From positions 372,001-436,000 of the forward strand of contig OZ006967.1 of NCBI GenBank assembly GCA_963930955.1: a stretch of 64,000 nt of DNA, in the 5' to 3' direction. This DNA is from Scatomonas sp963930955 (lineage in GTDB: Bacteria > Bacillota > Clostridia > Lachnospirales > Lachnospiraceae). The position numbers were made by a program, and so were the translations under genes. The notes below the pieces were generated by a model. That model worked only from the letters and a program-made list of their open reading frames with translations, did not search any database and was not told the origin of the DNA. Of the stretch, positions 8,420-17,500 are shown in pieces (the first letter of the stretch is position 1; each line of letters opens with the position of its first letter).

Positions 8420-9595
8420 TTGGATAATTTTACATTCTACAGCCCTACCTATTTCGTATTCGGCAAAGATGAAGAAACCCATACCGGCGCTTACGTAAAG
8501 CGCTTCGGCGGCAGCCGGGTCCTGCTGCATTACGGCGGCGGCAGCGTGGTGCGCTCCGGTCTCCTGGACCGGGTAAAGGCCTCCCTGAACCAGGAAGGAA
8601 TCTCCTGGACAGAGCTGGGCGGCGTACAGCCCAATCCCAGAAGCGGGCTGGTCTACCAGGGCATTGATCTCTGCCGCCGGGAAAAGGTGGACTTTATCCT
8701 GGCCGTAGGCGGCGGCAGCACCATCGACTCTTCCAAGGCCATTGCCGCCGGAACCGTCTACAATGGAGATTTCTGGGATTTCTACCGGGGAAAACCGGTG
8801 GACAAAGCCCTTCCCATAGGCACCGTCCTGACCATAGCCGCAGCCGGCAGCGAAGGCAGCCCGGACTCGGTGATCACCCTGGAAGAGGGAATGCTGAAAA
8901 GGGGAGCCACCGGCGAAGGCCTGCGGCCCAGATTCTCCATTCTCAATCCGGCCCTGACCCAGACTCTGCCGCCCTTCCAGACAGCCGCCGGCATTACGGA
9001 CATTATGGCCCATCTCTTCGAGCGCTACTTTACCAACACGGAAGAAGTGGAAGTAACCGACCGGGTCATTGAGGGCCTGCTGATGACCATGATCCATGAA
9101 GGTCCCCGGGTCATAGCCGATCCGGACAACTACCAGGCCCGGGCCAACATCATGTGGGCCGGCATGCTGGCCCACAACAACTGCTGCGGCGTAGGGCGCT
9201 CCCAGGACTGGGCCAGCCACGATATCGAGCATGAACTTTCCGCCGTTTACGACTGCGCGCACGGCGCCGGTCTGGCCGTAGTTTTCCCGGCCTGGATGAC
9301 CTACACCATGCATCACAACGTAATGCGCTTTGCCCAGGCCGCCAGCCGGGTCTGGGGCTGCCCCATGGACTTCGCCCATCCGGAAAACACCGCCAGGGCC
9401 GGCATACAGGCGTTCCGAAACTTCCTGAAATCCATCGGCATGCCCGGGAACTTCCGGGAACTGGGCGCCAGAGAAGAAGACATCCCCCGGATGGCCCACA
9501 GCGCCTGCTGCGGAAACGGCCGCGCCGGAACCATCGGCGGCTTTGTTTCCCTTCACGAAGAGGATGTAGCCAATATTTACCGGCTCATGCTGTAA
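8420..9595 (+). CDS. Iron-containing alcohol dehydrogenase, BDH (butanol dehydrogenase) type
   Basis: An NAD(P)H-dependent group III alcohol dehydrogenase, probably reducing aldehydes to alcohols in fermentation. The N-terminus DNFTFYSPTYFVFGKDEE is typical of the BDH clade. GGGSTIDSSKAIAAG is the nucleotide loop, and the metal histidines lie in the DIEHELSAVYDCAHGAGLAVVFPAW region. An open frame extends to 8297, but the start is taken as TTG at 8420: AAGGAGG sits eight bases upstream, a terminator intervenes, and the resulting 391 residues match the family. It appears monocistronic with a strong terminator after it. Confidence 0.92.
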   Translation: MDNFTFYSPTYFVFGKDEETHTGAYVKRFGGSRVLLHYGGGSVVRSGLLDRVKASLNQEGISWTELGGVQPNPRSGLVYQGIDLCRREKVDFILAVGGGSTIDSSKAIAAGTVYNGDFWDFYRGKPVDKALPIGTVLTIAAAGSEGSPDSVITLEEGMLKRGATGEGLRPRFSILNPALTQTLPPFQTAAGITDIMAHLFERYFTNTEEVEVTDRVIEGLLMTMIHEGPRVIADPDNYQARANIMWAGMLAHNNCCGVGRSQDWASHDIEHELSAVYDCAHGAGLAVVFPAWMTYTMHHNVMRFAQAASRVWGCPMDFAHPENTARAGIQAFRNFLKSIGMPGNFRELGAREEDIPRMAHSACCGNGRAGTIGGFVSLHEEDVANIYRLML

Positions 9596-9623
9596 CAGCA
9601 GAAGACTTCTGCCTTTTCACAGC

Positions 9624-9670
9624 CTGCGGCCGGAGATCCGCATTTTTGATCTCCGGCCGCAGTTCTTTTA
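9624..9670 (+). terminator. Terminator downstream of the alcohol dehydrogenase
   Basis: CTGCGGCCGGAGATC paired with GATCTCCGGCCGCAG (15-bp perfect arms), followed by TTCTTTTA. Confidence 0.85.
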
Positions 9671-9712
9671 CCGCATTTCAAAATCCTACTTGCATTCCTG
9701 GCCTTTTCCCGT

Positions 9713-10455
9713 TTATTGAATCCCATATTCTTCAAACAATCTTTTCTGATATTCCAGGTCATTCACGGCCCGCCGCATTTCCTCCAGGCGGCCCTCTTCC
9801 AGCAGCCTCCGGAACAGACGGGCTGCCTGCTCTCTTCCTTCTTCTCTTCCTTCTTCTCTTCCTTCTTCTTTCCGCTGAAGAAGCGCATCCAGGAAAGTAC
9901 CCCCTCTTCCGTCTGCGCCTCCGGGGGCAGCTTCGGCAGTTCCATCACAATGATCTCCAGTTTGTCCGAATAGATTCTGTCCGCGCCTTCCTCTTTCATA
10001 TGAAATACCCGAAAACAGACCTGATCCTCCGGAAACTGCTGAAACGCAAGGACGCTTACATGGATGCACTTCTTCAGATTTTGGTATGATCCTCCTTGTT
10101 TGATCTGACTTGCATAGATCCGGCTCAGATAAAATAATACCCTCTCCCGCCAGTAGGCATAAAGAAGCACCTGCATCTCCAGGTTTATGCGGCCTCCTTC
10201 CCGAAAGCGGACCAATACGTCCAGGATCCCTGTTTTTTCATCCGGATAATCCCCGGGCTGCTCATTGGGAAGAAGTTCCGTCCCCTCCACCTGTTCCGGC
10301 TCCAGGCCCAGCAGCGCGGCTATAAATCCCTTCCGGACAACAGGATTTTTCATCAGCTCCTTGAAGCAAAAGTCTACCACCGGGAGCATGATAAAATCCC
10401 TTTTTCCCTTACGCTCTTCTCTCTGATCCAGATCTTCCAGCCTGCTTTTTTTCAT
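9713..10455 (-). pseudogene. Rpn/PD-(D/E)XK nuclease-family transposase, frameshifted and internally shortened
   Basis: The N-terminal 190 residues match the Rpn-type (PDDEXK_2) family: FKELMKNPVVRKGFIAALLGL, then GILDVLVRFREGGRINLEMQV, with D, E and Q-x residues of a PD-(D/E)xK core. The normal C-terminus (REEGREEGREEG, then MRRAVNDLEYQKRLFEEYGIQ) is present but in another frame. The frame changes near 9880, and the roughly 50-residue segment that usually precedes the REEG repeats is missing. The C-terminal repeats are encoded by about three 12-bp CTTCTTCTCTTC-like units (9835-9875). An AAAGGAG site precedes the ATG. Full-length relatives are recombination-promoting nucleases; this copy is probably inactive. 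Confidence 0.7.
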
Positions 10456-10661
10456 AAATGGCTCCTTTCCCGCAGGGAAATTCCGTGGGGAATACCATTC
10501 ACTCTGTCAGGATTATTGTATCGTAAAAATACAGCATCTGTAAAGGGAAATACACCGCGAAACTGTCCCTGCGATTCAATTTTAACAAATGGAAAATCAC
10601 GGCGAAACGCCAAAGAATAAATAGAATTTTGGTCTAACATATTCGGCTGTAAAAAGCAATG

Positions 10662-10716
10662 AAAAACCAGGTGCCGGGCAAGCATCTGTTTTGGATGCTT
10701 GCCCGGCGCCCGGTTT
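10662..10716 (-). terminator. Strong terminator of the pilus/sortase operon
   Basis: Arms GGTGCCGGGCAAGCATC and GGATGCTTGCCCGGCGCCC flanked by A-run and T-run, so it can work in both directions. It lies six bases past the second sortase gene. Confidence 0.85.
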
Positions 10717-10721
10717 TTCTT

Positions 10722-11831
10722 CTATTTTCTGTGTTTCCTTTTTTTCTTCCCGCCTCTCTGCACTGCCAAAACAAGAAGCAGCAGGACTGCCAGCCCTGCG
10801 AACAGCCAGAGCCCAGCCCGGTTCAGCATCTGTTCCTCCCGGATGGCGCTCCGGGAAGAGGTATAGGGCACTCCCTGAAAGGGAATCTCCTCTGCCGTAA
10901 GAGTATTTTCTCCTGCCTCTCCGGAGCTGCCGGAAGCGGTTTCCTCTCCCTCCGGACTCTGGGATTCCGCTCCGGAAGGGGCGGCTTCCACTCCGGTTTC
11001 CGGGTCCTCCTGCTCTGCGTTTTCCGCAGGATTGTCCGTCCGGGTGCAGTACACAATATACCGCAGATAATTTTCCGTATAGGGATGGCAGCTGACCAGG
11101 GTTACCATGTCCTGGCCCTCCAGGATCTTGACCGCCTGAATCTCGTCGGGATTGACCACGATGGCCTTGACTACCTGGTAGGTAAGGGTCTCCCAGAAAT
11201 TGGTAACCTGGACCAGGTCTCCCGGCTGGAGCCGCTCGATCTCCCGGAAGAAGGGTTCTCCCCGGTATCCCCGGTGGGCGGCAATAACGCAGTTGGTATT
11301 CTCGCCCCCTACGGGCATGCTGGTCTGGCCCAGGATCACCGCTCCCTTCCGCATATTTTCTTCGGTAGCCCCCACATACAGAGGCAGTTCCAGATCCATG
11401 GCCGCAATGGAGATATAACCGGCCATATTGTCCTGGATCCCCGCCCCTTTAAAATCCAGGGCGTTGACCTGAAAGCTCCAGGCGTCCTGAAGGGAGGTCT
11501 GCCGCTCCCGGTAAATGCGTTCGTTGTACGCTTCCATCTCCTGCCGCAGATTCCCGTAATCCCGCAGGTCCTCCCCCGCCGTTTCACTCTCCCCGGATCC
11601 TCCGTTTTCCTCTCCGGGATCCTCCGGTTCCGGCTCTTCCGCCGGCGTCTCCTCTTCCGGAAGAGAGATGGCTGGAGTTTCCTGAAATTCCTGCTGAAAA
11701 CGGGCGATCTCCTGCCGGCTCTGGCGCTGATACAGCCAGCTCCGGGCCTGAGGATACACCAGAAACAGAAAGCCTGCGGCAAAAAGCAGGGCCGCCGCCA
11801 GCCAAAGAATTCCTTTCTTCATCTGCCTCAC
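10722..11831 (-). CDS. Sortase family protein, last gene of pilus operon
   Basis: A membrane-anchored transpeptidase that cleaves LPxTG-like signals. An N-terminal membrane helix (about 8-26) is followed by an acidic, Pro/Glu-rich linker (55-90) and the sortase domain. Catalytic residues are His186 (AAHRGY), Cys248 in TLVSC and Arg257. An acidic linker (270-320) and a second C-terminal membrane helix plus a Lys/Arg-rich tail end the protein. The TLVSC-HPY context differs from the class C TLLTCTPY of its neighbour, so this copy may be the housekeeping-like enzyme that anchors finished pili, or may handle the adhesin with the variant LPVSG signal. The start is GTG at 11831 or ATG at 11822. Confidence 0.88.
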   Translation of the reverse strand: MRQMKKGILWLAAALLFAAGFLFLVYPQARSWLYQRQSRQEIARFQQEFQETPAISLPEEETPAEEPEPEDPGEENGGSGESETAGEDLRDYGNLRQEMEAYNERIYRERQTSLQDAWSFQVNALDFKGAGIQDNMAGYISIAAMDLELPLYVGATEENMRKGAVILGQTSMPVGGENTNCVIAAHRGYRGEPFFREIERLQPGDLVQVTNFWETLTYQVVKAIVVNPDEIQAVKILEGQDMVTLVSCHPYTENYLRYIVYCTRTDNPAENAEQEDPETGVEAAPSGAESQSPEGEETASGSSGEAGENTLTAEEIPFQGVPYTSSRSAIREEQMLNRAGLWLFAGLAVLLLLVLAVQRGGKKKRKHRK

Positions 11832-11846
11832 CTTTCTCCCGTCTTC

Positions 11847-12743
11847 TCAGGGTTTCTTCCGTCTGCGCCTTTTCCTGGATCTCCGTATCAGAAGGAGCAC
11901 CAGAATCAGCAGGGCCAGTGCTTCCAGTCCCACGATGATAGCCAGCTTATATTCCTGGAACCAGCTGTGATCCGCTTCCAGCACTGTTACGGTTTCGGAG
12001 GGGCCTGTGTTCTCCTCCTGCTCGTAGGGGATCCTGCTTCCCCGGACCAGCAGCCGGTGGGTATTTACCGCGTAAGGAGTACAGGTCAGCAGAGTCACCA
12101 GATCCTTATCACTCTCCGGAACCAGCAGGGCCAGATCCTCCGGCACAATGGTCTCGATCTGATCCACCTGGTAAGCCAGGGCCTGATCCAGTACATGAAT
12201 ATAAAATACATCCCCCAGCTCCATCTCGTCCAGGCGGGTAAACAGTTCCGCGCTGGGCAGCCCCCGGTGGGCGCTGATCACCGGATGGCGGTTCAGGCCG
12301 CCGACGGGCAGGGCCGTAGCCTCCAGGTGTCCGGCCCCCTCCTGGAGCACCTCCTCGCTGGTGCCGTGGTAAATGGGCAGATAGACCCCGATCTTTGGAA
12401 TCTCAATATAGCCCATAACCCCGTCCCCGTTAATATTCAACACCTCCTGATAGTTATCCGGCAGCACGTAGCCGCTGCCCATGACAAAGGGGTCGTGAAC
12501 CGGATCCCCGGCCAGGTTCTCGTTGTACTCTTCCGCCTCCGCCCAGGCCGCCGCCAGCTCCTGGCCATCTTCCTCCTCCACAGCGGCCTGGTAGCTGTGG
12601 ATCACGTTCTGGTGATTCCGTTCCGCCAGAAAGTTGCTGACCGCCGGATAAAGGAAAATCCCGGCGCCCGCTGCAAAAATCAGCAGGGACGCCAGGAGTA
12701 CCCACAGGTTTTTCTTTTTCTTCTGATTCTCAGCCTTGCTCAT
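11847..12743 (-). CDS. Class C sortase (pilin polymerase)
   Basis: Joins pilin subunits through isopeptide bonds at the outer membrane face. An N-terminal helix (13-35) and a C-terminal helix (about 262-283) with a basic tail flank the sortase domain. The lid motif DPF (84-86), typical of pilin-polymerising class C enzymes, is present. The catalytic triad is His159 (ISAHRG), Cys221 (TLLTCTPY) and Arg230. It lies 40 bases downstream of the major pilin gene, as expected for SpaA-type pilus operons. Confidence 0.93.
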   Translation of the reverse strand: MSKAENQKKKKNLWVLLASLLIFAAGAGIFLYPAVSNFLAERNHQNVIHSYQAAVEEEDGQELAAAWAEAEEYNENLAGDPVHDPFVMGSGYVLPDNYQEVLNINGDGVMGYIEIPKIGVYLPIYHGTSEEVLQEGAGHLEATALPVGGLNRHPVISAHRGLPSAELFTRLDEMELGDVFYIHVLDQALAYQVDQIETIVPEDLALLVPESDKDLVTLLTCTPYAVNTHRLLVRGSRIPYEQEENTGPSETVTVLEADHSWFQEYKLAIIVGLEALALLILVLLLIRRSRKRRRRKKP

Positions 12744-12783
12744 TCAGCCAAAACCCGTTCTCTGTAGATCCTATCATTCGTTA

Positions 12784-14430
12784 TCAGTTGCTTTTTTTCT
12801 TCTTCATGGCAACCACTACCAGAGCCACAGCGCCGCCCATAAGCAGGATACCGGCTACAGTAAAGATCATGGTGCCCATGCCGCCGGTGGCGGGAAGGTC
12901 GAAGTCGGTGTCGGTATAAGATACGTTTTTCACATCAAAACTTATAATATTTGAAGCGCCGGCCACAACATCGCTAATGCCGCTGATACTTGCGTCTCCT
13001 TCAAATTCTGCTTTAGTCAGTGTACCATTTTCACCAACATCCAAAATACCATCAACCGGCTTATTCTCTCCCAAAACGACTGTGATTGTGGCGTTATCAG
13101 GCAATACATATTCTTCCGGTGCTTCTACCTCTTTCAAATAATATGTTCCAAGATCCAGTCCCCTTAATTCTAAAGTTCCATTCGAGCTTACTGTAAGTTT
13201 AGTAACCGCATCTTCTTCCCCGGCTTTAGCCAGACGATAAACTCCATCGTTTACTTTTACAAACGATACAGGATCTCCATTTTTATCAGTTCTTAATTCA
13301 AATGATGCCCCTGAAAGAGGATTCTGCCCATCCTTATCAGTTTTCTTCAATTTAATTCCATATGTATACACCTTTTCAATATCCGGCTTTTCTGTATAGC
13401 CATCTTCATCATAGGGATTATTGGTATATCCGATAAAGGCCTTATTACTTAAGTTGGTTCCATCATTGGACTCTGTAATTTCTTCAAAAGCATTTTCATT
13501 AACAGTGGCAGAATACGTAACAAAAATTTTTGTGGCATTCGGATATGTTTCCTTCAAGGTATCATAGTTCTTTGTCAAATCATACACAAACTCATTTCCG
13601 TTTTTTGTTAACTCATAATATCTATTCGGAAGTACCTCAGCTGTTTCTGCGTCCGTTCCTATTTTAATAACGATTTCATCATTCAACGTTAAGCCGGATG
13701 AAAGTGTATCACCGATTTTAAAGCTTGTACATGTAGCATTTTCCGGATAAGATGGAATATCTACTGTCAACTGATAATTTACTGTATCGCCAATCTGTAC
13801 TGTATTATCATCATCTGTAATTTCTTTTTCAATTCCAGGTTCGCTGCCCTTCAGTGTAACCGGTGTATTTTCTACAACATTCCAATCATTACCATTATTG
13901 ACAATGTCTACAACCACAACTATAGGCTGATATACAGAACCTTCTGCCCCCGCTGTTTTTATTACATATACCCCCGCCGGTACTGTAAGAGTAGCGGATC
14001 CATTATTAATCGTCCCCGTAGCAACACTCGTACCTAACGCATCGCTTGATACTGCTTGATAAAAATTATTTAAGTCTGCAGCAGTTGCCTTCTTATAATC
14101 CCCTGTAACTGCATTTTCTTCCCCAATATATGCTTCATACTGCGTTCCACCACTCTCAAACCAGGCAGCCATTGTATCTGTCCACCTGTACACCGGCTCT
14201 ACTGGCTGCGTTCCATCAAAAACAATATCTATTACCTTATACGCGTGAACGGTGGCACCTTCATCAGAAGCCTGACCTGTTACTGTAATCATCCCGGTAG
14301 TTGTAATTTCTCCATTCTCTCCAACCGTTACTTGCGCAAACGCCGTTACGCTCATCCCCATCAGCATCACCACTGCCAGACATAGGGCCAGTATCTTTGA
14401 CGCAATTGTTTTTCTTTTCTTTGTTTTCAT
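12784..14430 (-). CDS. LPXTG-anchored major pilin (SpaA/SpaH-like)
   Basis: A 548-residue shaft subunit. It has a signal peptide of about 33 residues (ending VTAFAQ), a D1-type N-terminal pilin domain, Cna-B/SpaA isopeptide domains (KLKKTDKDGQNPLSGASFEL, then YLKEVEAPEEYVLP), and the sorting signal LPATG at 512-516 followed by a hydrophobic helix and MKKKKSN. Intramolecular isopeptide bonds are expected from the family. The ATG has GGGAGG eight bases upstream. The middle of the gene is clearly more AT-rich than its two ends, which look like the rest of the chromosome; this suggests exchange of the exposed central part. Confidence 0.93.
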   Translation of the reverse strand: MKTKKRKTIASKILALCLAVVMLMGMSVTAFAQVTVGENGEITTTGMITVTGQASDEGATVHAYKVIDIVFDGTQPVEPVYRWTDTMAAWFESGGTQYEAYIGEENAVTGDYKKATAADLNNFYQAVSSDALGTSVATGTINNGSATLTVPAGVYVIKTAGAEGSVYQPIVVVVDIVNNGNDWNVVENTPVTLKGSEPGIEKEITDDDNTVQIGDTVNYQLTVDIPSYPENATCTSFKIGDTLSSGLTLNDEIVIKIGTDAETAEVLPNRYYELTKNGNEFVYDLTKNYDTLKETYPNATKIFVTYSATVNENAFEEITESNDGTNLSNKAFIGYTNNPYDEDGYTEKPDIEKVYTYGIKLKKTDKDGQNPLSGASFELRTDKNGDPVSFVKVNDGVYRLAKAGEEDAVTKLTVSSNGTLELRGLDLGTYYLKEVEAPEEYVLPDNATITVVLGENKPVDGILDVGENGTLTKAEFEGDASISGISDVVAGASNIISFDVKNVSYTDTDFDLPATGGMGTMIFTVAGILLMGGAVALVVVAMKKKKSN

Positions 14431-14476
14431 GCTTCATTTCCTCCCTGCATAATTTTTGAATATAGATTTTTTATCT

Positions 14477-14495
14477 TAACGAGCATTTCTGCTCC
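14477..14495 (-). promoter_or_regulatory. Hairpin between adhesin and major pilin genes
   Basis: A short stem GAGCA/TGCTC with a TTTC loop in the 91-base gap between the tip adhesin and the shaft pilin. It may protect or attenuate the transcript and so set the ratio of adhesin to pilin; this is inferred from position only. Confidence 0.35.
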
Positions 14496-14521
14496 TATTC
14501 AAAAGGATAGTCACCCGGCTG

Positions 14522-17500
14522 TTACGCCGTTCTTCTGGGTTTTCTTTTCTTGTACCAGAGGAGTCCCAGACCTCCTGCCAGCATCAGGGTTCCTCCGGCT
14601 GCCGCAAAGATGCGGATACCCCGGTTTCCGGATACCGGCAATTCCGTGGGCTGGTAATTCATTATGTAATACTCTCTGCTCCCCTCGACAACGCCGATGG
14701 CCACCGGTTTCCCTACCTGGCCTTCTCCCTCTATCGGGCCAAACCGACCGTCGTCCGTGTACTTGATCCGCCACTGGCCGTTTGGCAAGGTGTACCCTGC
14801 CGGCGCTTGAATCTCCACCAGCCTGTACTCGCCAGTCACCCGGAGATTTTCGAAAGATACAAGGCCGTTTTCGCCGGAAGTACTTGTGGTTACCAGTTCC
14901 CAGCAGTTTATGTATTCATAACTTGGATCAATGGTACCCTTTTCGGCATCCGATACTTTAATCTGACTGCTGGCGTGATCGTGTTTTTCGTCCGTACACG
15001 CCAGACGATACATGGCAAAGACAGCTCCCTGGAGTTTCTTGCCACTCATGCCGCCTTTATCCGTTTTGGTAAACGAGAAATCATCTACCACATAATTGGT
15101 AAAAGCAGCTTGCTGTATATTTGCCTGATCCGACTCTGAAGGCGCTCCCGCGTTATCGTAGGAAACGGTTGCTTCCAGTAACTCATTCGCACCTGCTTTT
15201 ACCTCTACGGTTACAGTCGCGATGTGTGTATCATACTCAGTCCCATTCGCATACGGATCTGCACCCTCTGGCCGTTGTTCCGTAATGGAGAACGTATAGG
15301 TTCCGGCCTGCTTGAAAATGATATTTTCAAAAGCAAAGGTTCCGTTTGCTTTGACAACTGCCGTCAAATCCTCCGGCATCACTACTGCCTTTTTATCACC
15401 AGAATCTGTTCTGTCCAATGCAAAGGTAAACTCTCCATCCTTCAAGTTACCGCCATCCAGGGTCTTCTTTCCCTGAAGGGATACGGAAACATCATTTGAA
15501 AATGTGTTGGTATACGCTACCTCCGTTGTAATATCTACGGTTCCATTTTCTGTTGGTACGTGAGAAATTGTTCCTTCAGCAGTTCCGTTCTCTTGCGTTA
15601 CGCCATCGACGATAACAGAGGGGGTATAGCCGGGAACTGATACTTCTTTAATTTCAAAGTGCGTTCCCACCGGCAGGTTCAGGATGGTCAGGGTTTCTCC
15701 GTCTTTTAATTGAATTGGCTGATTCGTACCATTATCATCTTGGATAGAAACTGTTCCATTTGCATCCAGAATGACCGTTCCTCTTTCATTGCCTTTCACA
15801 TATGCAAAAGTCGCCCCGGCGGATATCCCTGGTTTTTCTCCTGTCAGAGTAATCGTAAAAGTAAACTCTTTGTTCGAATCACTTCCATCGCCTGTTACTG
15901 TTTTGCTTATTTTCAGATTTCCCACGCTCTGGTTTTTCACCCGCACAATGGTGGTACCGGAAAACAACTTTGTAATGTCTTGGTCTTTCAAATCAGTTTT
16001 TAGCGAAGTATCTGTGTTGTCATCATGGGCAAGACACTGCCGGATAAACAGTTTTGACCAGCCAGCCTTGGCCGTCAGGGTTAAATTCTCTAAATTACCT
16101 TCCTCTGTGGCCCCCGTCACACCGTAGTCAAGAACGTGATGATTATTAGCATATGTAAGATGAAGGATCTTCTGCCCATTCCAGTCTACAGACGCATCAT
16201 CTCCGGAAAAACTTCCATTTTCATAGGTTACAGTTCCCAGTCCGGCTTTGATCGTATTTAAGGTTGTATCCACCTTATCATCCACCGCAAACTGAACCAT
16301 ACTCCTTACAACAGATCCCACGCCTTTCAGGACGGATATATTGTCCTCTGCTGTTCCAGCATGGGCGTAGACACCGGTATGATCCACAACCACTTTCACA
16401 GCTGTATGATCTGACACATAACCTTCCGGCGTTTTTGTCTCCACCAAGTAATAGGTGCCGCATTCCAGAATACCTTTTCCTGATGTAGGAAAGACGCCTC
16501 CCCCATCCAGATCAATGGTCTCTGTGATGTATTCGGTGGTACGGCTGTCATAAGGATCAACTAGCTCTTGCGGATTCCCGTTTTTGTTTTTAATCACAAG
16601 CTGTTTTTTGGGGTCTGTACTGTCTACGTAAACCTGTTTTCCTGAAGAACTTTGACCATTAAATTCCTCTAAATCCGTTTCTTTATATAAAGCAAATTCA
16701 ACACCGTTTACCGGCTTTAACTCTTCATCCACTTTCTGGATCAGCAGCCGGTTTTTAATATTGGGGACATACAGGTCTGCGGAATAAACACGGGACATTA
16801 GATCCGGTTCACCTTGCGGATTCATCAAGTATGTATTCGTTTCGTTTACTTCATTTAAATCCGATGCAGTTGAATAATAATAGGCTACCGTATACTTTGT
16901 CTTCGCTAAGTCACCGCTCGTCATATAATAATAAGTTTTAATATCCCCTGGCAGATTATCAATCGTAACCTGGTAGGATCCGCTGGGCGTTAATCTAAAA
17001 CGATAATCATGTTCAAGTTTTATATTTTCCAGAACAGCCGTTCTGATTGTATCCCAACTCAAGGTTTCCGCTACTGTCCACCCGTTCAGTGGGTCGCCGT
17101 ATACGGGATACCATGTGTTTTCCTGTTCTCCCTTTTTCATGATTACCGCAAACAGAACTCCTGCCTTCGCGGGATCTTTTTCCTTTACGAAAGTTCCCTG
17201 ATTATTATATAGTTTTACCGAAGTAGGCAGAGTTGTTGTTACTCTTGGCATTGCATAGGCGCCCGTATCCCAGTGATTTTCCGATAACAATAAAACATGT
17301 TCCCCATCTGGTGATGTGTGAAAATACAAAATCATATCGCCATTGGATCGATAACCCGCCGGAACCTTTGTCTCCACTAATTTTAATCTCGTGGTGTCAC
17401 CTGTATCTTCCGAACACTGTTGATAAATTTCATCAATACTTAAAGGGTAATCGTTATCGTCATAAAAAACAAATTCTCCCTGCGAATTCGTCTCGCCGCT

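Noticed and set aside
8069..9556. 495-codon minus-strand frame opposite the alcohol dehydrogenase
   Set aside because: Gly/Ala/His-rich shadow without motif or ribosome site.
10659..12767. 702-codon plus-strand frame opposite the two sortases
   Set aside because: Antisense shadow; both sortases have catalytic motifs and proper starts on minus.
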